The notes beneath the pieces are model-generated. The model did not search any database and was not told the origin of the DNA. It saw only the letters and a program-made list of their open reading frames with translations. Shown in pieces: positions 16,625-25,649 of a stretch of 64,000 bases of DNA. The translations under genes and the position numbers were made by a program. Position 1 is the first letter of the stretch. Each line of letters begins with the position of its first letter. The stretch is from contig JALWDJ010000071.1 of the NCBI GenBank assembly GCA_027014605.1, positions 29,761 to 93,760 of the forward strand, in the 5' to 3' direction. This DNA is from Campylobacteraceae bacterium. Its GTDB lineage: Bacteria > Campylobacterota > Campylobacteria > Campylobacterales > Sulfurovaceae.

Positions 16625-17611
16625 CTATTTATAAAAATGTGCCATCTTAAACTTATCTCCCATAATAGTTGGTGCTATCAGTGTTTTTATCTTATCTGCC
16701 TCTCTTAGATAATTAGCTTGTGTAGTCTGTGAAGCAAACTGCTCCAATATATCAATAAGTCCAAATCTAATTAAGGCTCTTGCTTGTGTCTCATAACTAT
16801 CTAGTTTAAAGTCATTACCTAGAAAAGAGTCTATTAGGTGGTTAAAGTTTACATCATAGGTTATATCTGCCTTTTGATATACATCTCTTAACTCTAACTC
16901 CTCATCAAATAGGGGAAAAGTCTTATGCTTTTGATATACTCTAATAGAAAAATCATTTCTTACTAACCTCTCTCCATAATCAAAAGTTACAAAATCAAGA
17001 CTATTAACCCCTTTTGCCATATTTTTAGCAAACTCCTCATAACCTATAGAAACTTCACCCTTTACCTGTCTATATTTTGATGCAAAATCTAATATTTTTT
17101 TATCTGCTTCTCTCCACTCTATCTTATGACTTTTTACAAATGCCATCTGCTCATCTTTAATAAGTTCACAAGGAAAAGCATCAAATATCTCATTTGCTAC
17201 AAAAAAAGCATACTCTGCTATAACCTCATCTACACTACTAAAGTGTCTTATTTTAATATCATCTCCAAATCTTTGTTTAATATATTTTAACTGCTCCTCT
17301 CTAACCTCTTTTTGTCTCTCTACAATTCCAAATTTAAGACTCTTTACTAAAGAACTATCTATTGTATATAACCACTGTATCATATCAGAAATTAGATAAC
17401 CTTGATGAGCTCCAATCTCAATAAGCCACCCATCTCTCTTAAAACTATCCTTTTCTATTAAACTATAAAAGTAGTTTGCAATACTTGCTCCAAAAAATGA
17501 ACTTGTACTAACTGCTGTATAGAAATCTCCTTCTTTTCCAATAGCCTTAAAGTTCTTATAATAGCCATTCTCTCCATATAACCACTCATTTATATATCTA
17601 CTAAATCTCAT
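16625..17611 (-). CDS. MidA/NDUFAF7-type SAM-dependent methyltransferase
   Basis: This 328-residue cytoplasmic protein belongs to COG1565 (MidA, NDUFAF7). Typical features are GDFYTAVSTSSFFGASIANYF near the start, WLIEIGAHQGYLISD as SAM-binding loop, and ANEIFDAFPCELI as the conserved post-SAM motif. The mitochondrial relative methylates an Arg in the 49-kDa (NuoD) subunit and is needed to assemble complex I. A complex I operon is in this window, but a link for the bacterial protein is inference. It is a single gene with no operon partners. Confidence 0.82.
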   Translation of the reverse strand: MRFSRYINEWLYGENGYYKNFKAIGKEGDFYTAVSTSSFFGASIANYFYSLIEKDSFKRDGWLIEIGAHQGYLISDMIQWLYTIDSSLVKSLKFGIVERQKEVREEQLKYIKQRFGDDIKIRHFSSVDEVIAEYAFFVANEIFDAFPCELIKDEQMAFVKSHKIEWREADKKILDFASKYRQVKGEVSIGYEEFAKNMAKGVNSLDFVTFDYGERLVRNDFSIRVYQKHKTFPLFDEELELRDVYQKADITYDVNFNHLIDSFLGNDFKLDSYETQARALIRFGLIDILEQFASQTTQANYLREADKIKTLIAPTIMGDKFKMAHFYK

Positions 17612-17767
17612 TAAATCCCTTTTTAAATTTAAAAGAATTTTATCATAATTTGATTGATAATGATGATTATTTAGAATTTTAAAATTACATAAGTAACATA
17701 ACTCTTATATTATAACAATTAATTATAAAATATCTTACAAATCATCTAAAAAATAAATCATATATTG

Positions 17768-17773
17768 TATAAT
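17768..17773 (+). promoter_or_regulatory. Predicted -10 for the beta-propeller gene
   Basis: A perfect TATAAT lies 23 bases before ATG 17797, with a TAGGAAA ribosome site in between. No -35 is apparent. Confidence 0.5.
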
Positions 17774-17796
17774 GGAATTAAAAAATAGGAAACGAT

Positions 17797-18984
17797 ATGA
17801 TAAAAACTTATGGTAAAATAATTTTAGCTTCAATACTACTCACTCCCATCTTATATGCTAAAGATAGCACAAAAAAGATAGTTAAACCTGCTTTTAAAAC
17901 TATTTGGCAAAAGACTTATGGTGGAAGTGATGATGATATTGCTAATGGTGTTATAATGTTAGAGAATGGTGATAGTGCAATTATTGGTATGTGTAAATCA
18001 GCAGGAGCTATTAGAGGTGATATATGTGTAACTCGTATCAATAGCAATGGTGATACTAAATGGCGTAAACTAATTAAGGGTAAAAAAGAGGATAGAGGGG
18101 TAGCTATTAGTAGAGCTAAAGATGGCAATCTCTTAATTTTAGGTAGTGGAAAATCTTTTAATGATAATGGTGATAGAGATTTATATGTAGCAAAGATGTC
18201 GCTTAATGGAAAACTGTTATGGCATAGAACATTTGGAGGAGATAGAGATGAGTTTGCTGGAGGTATCGCTGGAACTAATGATGGTGGTGTTTTAGTTGTA
18301 GGAGATAGTGAGTCCTTCTCTAAAAGAGGATATAAAGATATATTAATAATTCGTCTCGATAAAAATGGTAAAACAGTCTCTGAGAAGAGAATTGGAGGTA
18401 AAAGAGGAGAGGAGGCAAAAGCTTTAACTCGTACTGCTGATGGTAACTTTATGATGGTAGGCTCAAGAGAGGTAAAACGCTCTGGTGATGCTGATTTCTT
18501 CTTATTAAAATTAGACCAAAATGGAAAAAAGATATGGGCTAGAACTTTTGGTGGAGATGATTATGATGTATTAAATGGGGTAGCACCTACTCCTAATGGA
18601 GGAATTGTAGCTACTGGTGCAACTCGTTCATTTGGAAGTAAACAGAGTGATTTATCTGTTATGTATTTCAATAAAAATGGAAAACTTATATGGCATAAGA
18701 TTTATGGGTATGATTATGAAGATAGAGGAAATGCAATTACTATGACAAAAGATGGTGGATATATGATTGCAGGTACTACAAACTCTATAGGAAAAGGTGA
18801 GTATGATACATACATTATTGCACTAAATAGTAAAGGTTCTCTAATCTGGTCAAAACTTTATGGTGGACGAGAGAATGATATAGCTCATGGGATTACAAGA
18901 ACAACTGATGGAGGAGTTATAGTAGTTGGGCAGAGTGATAGCTTTACAAGAAGCAAAGATTTCTATATGATAAAATTAAGGTAA
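17797..18984 (+). CDS. Exported repeat protein, predicted beta-propeller
   Basis: The 395-residue protein has a Sec signal peptide (about residues 1-20, ending LYA) and then about seven repeats of roughly 50 residues. The consensus is W-x-TFGG-x-x-x-D, then TxDGGxxxxG, then a D-x-x-x-x-KL-x-x-NGK stretch. Seven repeats each with four predicted strands fit a beta-propeller, as in secreted proteins with the T9SS-like or delta-60 repeat motif. A periplasmic or surface binding role is likely, but the ligand is unknown. A small exported protein follows at 19047 and could be functionally linked. Confidence 0.6.
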   Translation: MIKTYGKIILASILLTPILYAKDSTKKIVKPAFKTIWQKTYGGSDDDIANGVIMLENGDSAIIGMCKSAGAIRGDICVTRINSNGDTKWRKLIKGKKEDRGVAISRAKDGNLLILGSGKSFNDNGDRDLYVAKMSLNGKLLWHRTFGGDRDEFAGGIAGTNDGGVLVVGDSESFSKRGYKDILIIRLDKNGKTVSEKRIGGKRGEEAKALTRTADGNFMMVGSREVKRSGDADFFLLKLDQNGKKIWARTFGGDDYDVLNGVAPTPNGGIVATGATRSFGSKQSDLSVMYFNKNGKLIWHKIYGYDYEDRGNAITMTKDGGYMIAGTTNSIGKGEYDTYIIALNSKGSLIWSKLYGGRENDIAHGITRTTDGGVIVVGQSDSFTRSKDFYMIKLR

Positions 18985-19013
18985 ATTATTGCTAAAAGTT
19001 ATATAAAAGATGA

Positions 19014-19019
19014 TATAAT
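19014..19019 (+). promoter_or_regulatory. Predicted -10 for the small exported coiled-coil gene
   Basis: A perfect TATAAT lies 27 bases before ATG 19047; a TAAGGAA ribosome site is in between. It gives the small gene its own promoter, separate from the propeller gene that ends at 18984. Confidence 0.45.
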
Positions 19020-19046
19020 TTCTTATAAAAAACTATAAGGAATAAA

Positions 19047-19280
19047 ATGAAAAATTCAATTAAAATACTACTCGTTGCTATATTATTAATACCAACTTCA
19101 AATCTTTTAGCAAAAGATGACTCTAAAAAGATAACAATAGAGGAGATGGAGATACATCTAGCAACCTTAGGTGCAGAGATTGCAAAAGAAAAAGTTAAAA
19201 TTTACGAGAAAGAGGCACTACTAAATGAGATGAAACTTGATTTAATTAAAAAGAAAAAAAAGAGAGATTCAAAAAGATAG
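19047..19280 (+). CDS. Small exported coiled-coil protein, unrecognised
   Basis: The 77-residue product has a signal peptide (about residues 1-22, ending LLA) followed by a 55-residue, highly charged helix with heptad-like Leu/Ile spacing and a Lys-rich end (KKKKKRDSKR). The family is not recognised. A strong terminator overlaps its stop codon. Its position after the predicted beta-propeller gene is the only functional clue. Confidence 0.55.
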   Translation: MKNSIKILLVAILLIPTSNLLAKDDSKKITIEEMEIHLATLGAEIAKEKVKIYEKEALLNEMKLDLIKKKKKRDSKR

Positions 19281-19307
19281 ACCTAATTAATTAGGTCTTC
19301 TTTTTTT
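19279..19307 (+). terminator. Rho-independent terminator
   Basis: A perfect 20-base palindrome (AGACCTAATT / AATTAGGTCT) is followed at once by TCTTTTTTT. It overlaps the stop codon of the small exported gene and lies just before the convergent SCP2 gene. Confidence 0.85.
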
Positions 19308-19704
19308 AAGATATTTTAGACATTAATTCAAAACTTTTAACAAAAGGCTCTGCCATAGATGGATTTTTAATCATTGCCTTAAAGTCACCTTTTACAAATT
19401 TTAATTTTCCTGTAGCTACAGCAATTCCCATTGAAACCATAGTTAAAGGTTTCTTACTCCATTTCTCCCAATCTTTCCGAGATGCTCTCATATCCCAATC
19501 AGCTACCTCATCATTATAAAGTCCAGCTGATACAGCCTTACCATCTTTTACTACAAATACACATAATGGTTTCTCATCTTCTTTAAAACCACATGCTATA
19601 GTTGAATTAAAATTAATTTCAGCAAGTTTATCTGAAACCTCAGGAGTTTTATTCCATAGCTCTTTTAGTTCATTTATCCATTGCTCTGAAAATAGTTCTA
19701 TCAA
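19306..19704 (-). CDS. SCP2-like sterol/lipid-carrier domain protein
   Basis: This single-domain 132-residue cytoplasmic protein resembles the SCP2 fold: a hydrophobic-pocket domain that binds lipids or acyl-CoA. The C-terminal pattern, a Met/Gly/Ala-rich helix then GKLKFVKGDFKAMIKN and a helical end with FELMSKI, is typical of bacterial SCP2 proteins. A central WDMRASRKDWEKW segment is conserved-looking. The ligand is unknown. It is a single gene converging on the terminator at 19279. Confidence 0.6.
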   Translation of the reverse strand: MIELFSEQWINELKELWNKTPEVSDKLAEINFNSTIACGFKEDEKPLCVFVVKDGKAVSAGLYNDEVADWDMRASRKDWEKWSKKPLTMVSMGIAVATGKLKFVKGDFKAMIKNPSMAEPFVKSFELMSKIS

Positions 19705-19847
19705 TTCTTTCCCTTTTTATTATTTAAAATTATCAGAAATATAATCTGAGATTAAATTTTACTTTATATATAATTAAAAAAAGGGAAATTAACCTTAAAT
19801 TATTTAAAATAATTCCTAATAAGTTTCAAAACTATACTATCAAATAT

Positions 19848-20495
19848 CTATATCTCATTTAATTTTTGATTTTTAAGTAAATATCTTTTATCACAAAATT
19901 TAGCCATATTCTCATCATGAGTAACCCAAACTAAACTAGCATCATTATTTTTAATATAGTCTAAAAGAACTTCCATAACAAGATATGATGTCTCTTTATC
20001 AAGATTTCCTGTTGGCTCATCTGCAAATATAATTTTTGGCTTTTTACTTAAAACTCTAGCAATAGAGACTCTCTGCTGTTGTCCACCAGATAAATCACCT
20101 ATCTTTTGATACATATTATCTGATATTTCCAATTTTTCAATAAGAGAGTTATCTATATTAGTATCTGCTAACATTGTAGCAATCTCTAAATTTTCTAAAG
20201 CTGTCATACCTTTAAATAGATAATGTGTTTGAAATATAATCCCTAAATCATATCTTCTAATATGTTCAATTTCATTTTCATCTAATGAATATATATCTCT
20301 ATCAAATAGTTTAATATAACCACTATTTGGTTTTATAAATGTTGAAAAGATATGAAGTAGTGTTGATTTTCCTAAACCACTTCTACCAAGTATAGCTTTA
20401 GATTCATGAACTTTTAATTCAAAATCTATATTTGCAAATAGTGGATAGTCAAATCCATGTGATATATTAGAAGCTTGTAGTATAGAGGTGGACAT
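19848..20495 (-). CDS. LolD-like ABC transporter ATP-binding protein
   Basis: The 215-residue ATPase of the LolD/MacB type has Walker A GRSGLGKST near residue 38, Q-loop IIFQTHYLFKGMTALEN, signature LSGGQQQRVSIARVL, Walker B IIFADEPTGNLD and switch VTHD. LolD powers lipoprotein release from the inner membrane; related proteins drive FtsEX or macrolide export. No permease is adjacent. The position just after tsf is the same as in Campylobacter, so the partner is probably encoded elsewhere. LolD is the most likely specific role, but this cannot be shown from the ATPase alone. Confidence 0.8.
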   Translation of the reverse strand: MSTSILQASNISHGFDYPLFANIDFELKVHESKAILGRSGLGKSTLLHIFSTFIKPNSGYIKLFDRDIYSLDENEIEHIRRYDLGIIFQTHYLFKGMTALENLEIATMLADTNIDNSLIEKLEISDNMYQKIGDLSGGQQQRVSIARVLSKKPKIIFADEPTGNLDKETSYLVMEVLLDYIKNNDASLVWVTHDENMAKFCDKRYLLKNQKLNEI

Positions 20496-20558
20496 GATGA
20501 TTATATCCTTTAAAATAATTTCAATTAGAGAATAGATTAAATATCTACTCTCAATATA

Positions 20559-21614
20559 TTAAGCCATTTGCTTTGCAACTTCAGCAGCAAAATCTTCCTC
20601 TTTAACCTCTATACCTTCACCAACTTCAAGTCTAATAAAGTCTGTGATTTCAGCTTTTCCTTTAGAAATTTTTTTAAAATACTCTCCAACACTCATACTA
20701 TCATCCATTACATATTTTTGGTCAAGTAAAGCTAACTCTTGGTCAAGTAGAGTATTGTCAGAGATATATCTTCCTAACTTACCAGGTAAAATTCTATCCC
20801 AAATCTTTTCAGGTTTACCCTCAGCTTTAAGCTCTGCTCTAATTTTCTCTTTTGCTTTCTCAATTACTTCATCAGTTAACTGCTGTCTACTCACAAACTC
20901 TGGTATATTTTTAAGAGTCTTTCCAAGTCTTGCTAACTCTTCATTCTCTTTTTTTATTTTTTCTATTCTACCATTTGTTTCATCTTCTACAAATTTAGCA
21001 TCAAAATCTTTATAAGATAAAGTAGATGGACTCATAGCAGCTGCATGCATTGCAATATTTTTAAGCTCGGCTTTTACTTTATTAGCAGTAGCTTCATCTT
21101 CACATTTTGCACCAAGTAGTACACCTACTCTATTATTTGCATGCAGATATCCATTTATCGCAAATGTTTTATCATCAGAACTTATTATTCCTGCCCTTCT
21201 TACTACAAGATTTTCACCAATAGTTGCAATTTGTAAAGATAGATACTCGCTAAAGGGTTGTCCATTAATCTCTGAAGAGTTAATCTCTTTAGCACTACCT
21301 AAATTGTTATTGTAAGCATGTTCTGTAATTGTATTAACAACATTTTTAAAAACATCATTTTGAGCAACAAAATCTGTCTGAGAATTAACCTCAATAATAA
21401 CAGCTTTATTATCTCCAACTTTAATAGAGATAACACCCTCAGCAGCTACTTTACTAGCTTTTTTAGCAGCAGCCCCTAAACCTTTTTCTCTAAGCCATGC
21501 AATAGCCTTATCAAAATCTCCATCTGACTCTTTTAATGCCTTCTTACAATCCATCATACCAGCATTTGTAGTCTCTCTTAATTTTTTAATATCTTTTGGT
21601 CCAAACTTTGCCAT
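20559..21614 (-). CDS. tsf: Translation elongation factor Ts
   Basis: EF-Ts exchanges GDP for GTP on EF-Tu. At 351 residues it is longer than the E. coli protein (283), as usual in this phylum. The N-terminal UBA-like part with KKLRETTNAGMMDCKKAL is diagnostic, and the core binding motif NSQTDFVAQN is present near residue 107. It lies three bases after rpsB, the standard rpsB-tsf operon. Confidence 0.97.
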   Translation of the reverse strand: MAKFGPKDIKKLRETTNAGMMDCKKALKESDGDFDKAIAWLREKGLGAAAKKASKVAAEGVISIKVGDNKAVIIEVNSQTDFVAQNDVFKNVVNTITEHAYNNNLGSAKEINSSEINGQPFSEYLSLQIATIGENLVVRRAGIISSDDKTFAINGYLHANNRVGVLLGAKCEDEATANKVKAELKNIAMHAAAMSPSTLSYKDFDAKFVEDETNGRIEKIKKENEELARLGKTLKNIPEFVSRQQLTDEVIEKAKEKIRAELKAEGKPEKIWDRILPGKLGRYISDNTLLDQELALLDQKYVMDDSMSVGEYFKKISKGKAEITDFIRLEVGEGIEVKEEDFAAEVAKQMA

Positions 21615-21617
21615 TGA

Positions 21618-22463
21618 TTATGCCTTTACCTCTTCTGTTTTTTTCTCTTCTTCTTTTCTACCCTCTTCTACAGCTTCAGCAACAACCTCTTTAACCTCTT
21701 TGGTTATCTCTGCTTCCATCATTTTTTTTGCAAATTCACTATCAGCAGATGGTGCTTGTTCAACATCTTTACCTTCAGCTTCAGCTAATTCAGCTTGTCC
21801 TTCAATAATTGCTTCTGCCATCTCTTTACAAAATAGATTAATTGAACGAATAGCATCATCATTTCCAGGAATTGGATAATCAACTAAATCAGGGTCACAG
21901 TTTGTATCTAATGGTGCAATAACTTTCATACCCATTCTTCGAGCCTCTTTTACTGCAATATGCTCTTTTACTGCATCTACTACAAACATCATATCTGGTA
22001 ACTTTTTCATATATCTAAAACCCTCAAGATATGAACTAAGCTTCTCTTTTTTTCTTATTAACATTAAAGCCTCTTTTTTTGTTAAAAGCTCTAATTGTCC
22101 ATTCTCCTCCATCTGCTCAATAATTTCAAGTTTTCTAATAGATTTTTTCATTGTTGGATAGTTTGTTAACATCCCACCCAACCATCTAGTAGATACATAA
22201 GGCATACCACATCTCTCAGCATGTTCTTTAACAGCATTTCTAGCCTGTTTTTTAGTTCCAACAAAAATTATTGTTTGACCCTCAGCAGCTGCATCTTTTA
22301 CAACATTATATGTATATTTAAAATATCGTAGAGTCTTTTGTAAATCTATAATATATATATTTTTTCTCTCACCAAAAATAAACTTTTTCATTTTTGGATT
22401 CCATCTTCTCGTTTGGTGACCAAAGTGTACTCCACACTCTAGTAAATCTTTCATCGTTACCAT
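21618..22463 (-). CDS. rpsB: Small ribosomal subunit protein uS2
   Basis: S2 is a late-binding 30S protein. Signatures include [38 protein letters not shown] and RWLGGMLTN. The ATG at 22463 is chosen because AAGGAG lies eight bases upstream and the protein then begins MVTMKDLLE as in homologues; an earlier ATG at 22550 would add 29 unrelated residues. It has 281 residues with a Glu/Lys/Val-rich C-terminal tail of about 40 residues beyond the core. The roughly 170 bases upstream can fold and may serve in feedback regulation by S2. Confidence 0.97.
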   Translation of the reverse strand: MVTMKDLLECGVHFGHQTRRWNPKMKKFIFGERKNIYIIDLQKTLRYFKYTYNVVKDAAAEGQTIIFVGTKKQARNAVKEHAERCGMPYVSTRWLGGMLTNYPTMKKSIRKLEIIEQMEENGQLELLTKKEALMLIRKKEKLSSYLEGFRYMKKLPDMMFVVDAVKEHIAVKEARRMGMKVIAPLDTNCDPDLVDYPIPGNDDAIRSINLFCKEMAEAIIEGQAELAEAEGKDVEQAPSADSEFAKKMMEAEITKEVKEVVAEAVEEGRKEEEKKTEEVKA

Positions 22464-22512
22464 TCTTGCTCCTTGCAAATAATTCAATTTTTTTATAGAG
22501 ATTTCTCTTTTA

Positions 22513-22552
22513 GGTTTTGCCTCTGTAGCCTTCAACACTAAACAGTGCAACC
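22513..22552 (-). promoter_or_regulatory. Structured leader of rpsB, possible S2 feedback element
   Basis: On the minus strand GGTTGC at the 5' side can pair with GCAAAACC at the 3' side, with a two-base bulge, enclosing a small CACT/AGTG hairpin. It lies 50 bases ahead of the rpsB ribosome site. S2 is known to repress its own rpsB-tsf mRNA through leader structures in other proteobacteria; the match to any known motif is not checked. Confidence 0.35.
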
Positions 22553-22638
22553 ATTCAAGGAATAACTACATGAGAATTTATCTTAAAATAGACGCGAAAG
22601 TCTATCTAAATAGCACTTAAGATAAAGATAAATCGGTG

Positions 22639-22644
22639 TATAAT
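22639..22644 (+). promoter_or_regulatory. Predicted -10 directly before the ACC-deaminase-like gene
   Basis: A perfect TATAAT ends six bases before ATG 22651. A start of transcription at the normal distance would fall on the ATG itself, giving a leaderless mRNA. Confidence 0.5.
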
Positions 22645-22650
22645 TTGACT

Positions 22651-23550
22651 ATGAATATAGACAAATATAGCATATGTAACTCACCAATTGAAGAAAGATT
22701 TTTTCAAAATCAGAAAATATATATAAAACGAGATGACCTTCTTAATTCTAAATTTTCAGGTAATAAAGCTAGAAAATTTTACTATTTTATACTAAAAGAG
22801 TTTCCAGATATTAAAAAAGTTATCTCATATGGTTCAAATCAATCTAATGCAATGTACTCTCTATCTGTCTTAGCAAAGGCTAAAGGGTGGAAGTTTGAAT
22901 ACTATACTGACCATCTCTCATCATATTTAAAAGAAAATCCAATTGGAAACTATAAATATGCCATAGAGAATGGTATGAGAATAATTATAGGAAAAGGAAA
23001 ACCAAAAAGAGAGAAGCTAGAGAATAAAGATACACTATTTATTGAAGAGGGAGGAAGAGAAAAAAATGCAAGGGTTGGAATTAAAATATTAGCTCAAGAG
23101 ATAAAATTGTGGCAACAGGCACAAGGAATAAAAAATTTAAACATATTTTTACCATCAGGTACAGGTACTACAGCACTATTTTTACAAAAATCACTATTTG
23201 AATTTGATAGTAGATTTCAAGCAAAAGTATATACCGTCCCATGCGTTGGTGATAGTCTATATTTAAAGTTACAATTTGTAATGCTAGATAATAATTTATT
23301 AAAATATCCAACAGTAATTAACCCAAAAAAGAAGTATCAATTTGGAAAACTATATAAAGAGGCTTATGATATTTGGAAAAGATTAAAATATGAAATGGGA
23401 ATTGAATTTGATATGCTATATGACCCAATAGGATGGTTGACACTAATAGAAAATTCTAAAATTTTAAAAAAACCTACTCTATATATTCATCAAGGTGGAT
23501 TAATTGGAAATGAAAGTATGCTAGAGAGATATAAACGAAAATATAGTTAA
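22651..23550 (+). CDS. PLP-dependent ACC deaminase / D-cysteine desulfhydrase-like protein
   Basis: The 299-residue protein has the fold-type II PLP family pattern of ACC deaminases and D-cysteine desulfhydrases. IYIKRDDLLNSKFSGNKARK carries the probable PLP Lys, SYGSNQSNAMYSL is the substrate-loop motif, and LPSGTGTTALFL resembles the phosphate-binding Gly/Thr loop. It is shorter than typical family members (about 330). A GTG at 22636 would add five residues but would overlap the -10; ATG 22651 is preferred. The substrate is not certain; cysteine or D-amino-acid breakdown is plausible. Confidence 0.75.
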   Translation: MNIDKYSICNSPIEERFFQNQKIYIKRDDLLNSKFSGNKARKFYYFILKEFPDIKKVISYGSNQSNAMYSLSVLAKAKGWKFEYYTDHLSSYLKENPIGNYKYAIENGMRIIIGKGKPKREKLENKDTLFIEEGGREKNARVGIKILAQEIKLWQQAQGIKNLNIFLPSGTGTTALFLQKSLFEFDSRFQAKVYTVPCVGDSLYLKLQFVMLDNNLLKYPTVINPKKKYQFGKLYKEAYDIWKRLKYEMGIEFDMLYDPIGWLTLIENSKILKKPTLYIHQGGLIGNESMLERYKRKYS

Positions 23551-23641
23551 AATTTAACAAATTTAAATATTTTTAAATAAATAAGCTTACTTTTAACTTT
23601 TTTTTAATAAAATACATTAATAATATATAAAGGATTTTATC

Positions 23642-24205
23642 ATGATATATAGACCAATTGCTATTGATGAAGAGATAAAATTTAGCAAAAAAAAGTTTAT
23701 AGTAAGTAAAACAGATTTAAAAGGTAATATTATTTTTGTTAATAAAAATTTTTGTGATATATCAGGCTATAGAGAAGAGGAACTTATTGGTGCACCACAC
23801 AATATAGTAAGACACCCTGATATGCCAAGAGCTATATTTTATCTAGTATGGAAAGCTCTTCTGTCTGGAAGAGCAATATCTGGAGTTATAAAAAATTTAG
23901 CTAAAAGTGGTAAATATTATTGGGTTATAGCTGATTTGGAACCCAAATTTGATAAAAATGGAAATATTATATCCTTAACAGCATTTAGAAGAGCAGCTCC
24001 TCAAGATGTAATAGATACAACAGAAGAGTTATATGAAGTAATGTTAAATATAGAAAAAAAACATGGAATGGAAAAATCTTTAGCATATCTTGAAGGTTTT
24101 TTGGAGGAACATAATATGACTTATGATGCATTCATTATAGAATTAATAAAACCTAAAGGGATTATTGCTAAACTTCTTAGTGCTTTTAAGAAGTTGTTTG
24201 GATAG
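23642..24205 (+). CDS. Aer/CetB-like PAS domain sensor
   Basis: The 187-residue protein has one PAS domain (about residues 20-125). TDLKGNIIFVNKNFCDISGY, then LIGAPHNIVRHPDMP and GKYYWVIADLEP are typical of FAD-binding PAS domains of Aer and the Campylobacter energy-taxis protein CetB. There is no methyl-accepting domain, so, as with CetB, a separate partner (CetA-like) would be needed. A C-terminal amphipathic stretch (IIAKLLSAFKKLFG) could touch the membrane. Energy or redox sensing is inferred from family resemblance. Confidence 0.75.
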   Translation: MIYRPIAIDEEIKFSKKKFIVSKTDLKGNIIFVNKNFCDISGYREEELIGAPHNIVRHPDMPRAIFYLVWKALLSGRAISGVIKNLAKSGKYYWVIADLEPKFDKNGNIISLTAFRRAAPQDVIDTTEELYEVMLNIEKKHGMEKSLAYLEGFLEEHNMTYDAFIIELIKPKGIIAKLLSAFKKLFG

Positions 24206-24220
24206 ATTAAATAAATATAT

Positions 24221-25258
24221 CTATCTAAATACTCTACTACAATCCTTTTCTATAGCCTCTGGTATAGTAGCAATAGTCATAAATTCTTCCATCTTTAAAT
24301 TAGGATACATTACAGATATATAATATTTAGGGTCTAATATCACTGCTTTATTATTCTCTATTAAAACAGGATATGGTAATAATCCAGCATTTTTTAATCC
24401 AATTTTTTTAGGAAATTTTTTTGTTCTTTTTGATAACTTTACTCCAACTATTGTTGAATCCTTATCTAAATTTAAAACAAATGCAACTCGTTTATTATTT
24501 TTAACTTTTTCTAATAAATCAGTTCCATTTCCAATCTCTATCATATCCTTATAGTGTGGCATTCCTTCCATAAATTGATATTTTGGTAATCCTTGAAATT
24601 TAAATCTATCTAATGAGTCTCTCAGTCCATTAAACTCTTTTGTTATTTTATTTAAAAGTTTTTCTGAGTTCTTTTTATCAAAATCATCTTGTAAAAAAGC
24701 TTTTGTAATATATAATGGATTTGTAATTGCAAAAATTTTATCTTTTTTATCTATAAGAAGTCTTAGAGTTCCAGCAAAACCTCTACCATTTTTACTAGCC
24801 ATTTTCTTTAGAGTATCATCTGTAAATACAATAGATACTAAACTTCTTCTCTTATTAATATGATAAACTTTTACAATCTTAAATCCTGCCTTAATCAATT
24901 TTGCTTTAGCATCTTTTGTCTTAATTAAATCACCTATTAAATTGACAGATACTCTACCATGATTAATATATCCTACTTTAGTAGAGTTATTGCTCTCTTT
25001 ACTCATTTTAGCAATTTTATCTTTTAATGGAATATAGTTTGGAGGATATCTTTTTGAAAATTTAATCTTACGATTTGATATATCCATATTACCATTTTTT
25101 ACATCTAACTCAACTACCTTTGGAGATTTGACTACTTTTGGTATTATAATGTGTATATTACTAGAACTATTAATATCTCTATCTATCTCATTTGAAAATA
25201 GCATTGATGATGCTAATAATATAATACCTAATGTTAATAGATAACTCTTTAATTTCAT
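24221..25258 (-). CDS. Exported protein of unknown function
   Basis: The 345-residue protein begins with a clear signal peptide (about residues 1-23, LGIILLASSMLFSNE). The mature part is basic, Lys/Ile/Asn-rich and without Cys until the last residues (EKDCSRVF). Segments such as FAGTLRLLIDKKDKIFAITNPLYITKAFLQDDF look like a conserved globular domain, but I do not recognise the family. It is convergent with the PAS gene. A periplasmic location is likely; a function cannot be given. Confidence 0.6.
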   Translation of the reverse strand: MKLKSYLLTLGIILLASSMLFSNEIDRDINSSSNIHIIIPKVVKSPKVVELDVKNGNMDISNRKIKFSKRYPPNYIPLKDKIAKMSKESNNSTKVGYINHGRVSVNLIGDLIKTKDAKAKLIKAGFKIVKVYHINKRRSLVSIVFTDDTLKKMASKNGRGFAGTLRLLIDKKDKIFAITNPLYITKAFLQDDFDKKNSEKLLNKITKEFNGLRDSLDRFKFQGLPKYQFMEGMPHYKDMIEIGNGTDLLEKVKNNKRVAFVLNLDKDSTIVGVKLSKRTKKFPKKIGLKNAGLLPYPVLIENNKAVILDPKYYISVMYPNLKMEEFMTIATIPEAIEKDCSRVFR

Positions 25259-25400
25259 TTGATTTCCTTAAAAATTCTTATTATAAATATAATAACATAA
25301 TTTTATAGAAAATGTAATTTTTGATTATTGTGTTTTATTATTTTAAAAGATAAAGCTACTAAAAGTGACTAGTAACCTTATTTTATCTAACTATCGTTAG

Positions 25401-25649
25401 TTAACTCTTCTTTCTATCATTAGATATATCTTTTGCAGACTCTTTTCTATCTTTAGATATACTCTTTGTACTATCTTTATCTGAAATACTTTTTCTTACA
25501 TCATTAGCATTATCAGAAATATCATTTATTGCGTCTGTAGCATTATCGGTAACATGTTTCGCAGCCTCTCTCATATCATGGAACATACTACTAAAGAAAT
25601 CAGCTGATAAAAATGTTACTACTATTGAAAAAATAATAATCTTTTTCAT
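25401..25649 (-). CDS. Short exported LEA-like repeat protein
   Basis: The 82-residue protein has a signal peptide (about residues 1-17) and then FFSSMFHDMREAAKHVTDNA, followed by short DxxxxxSxNA-type repeats rich in Asp, Ser, Lys and Asn. It is a shortened relative of the gene at 25828-26574: both share the region after the signal (DMF/SMF.DM.EAA) and the 11-residue KDS..(I)S.D pattern. Such repeats form amphipathic helices like LEA or apolipoprotein segments. The role is unknown. Confidence 0.6.
   Translation of the reverse strand: MKKIIIFSIVVTFLSADFFSSMFHDMREAAKHVTDNATDAINDISDNANDVRKSISDKDSTKSISKDRKESAKDISNDRKKS

Noticed and set aside
22464..22550. N-terminal extension of rpsB from ATG 22550
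   Set aside because: The extra 29 residues do not resemble S2, and AAGGAG at the right distance points to ATG 22463.
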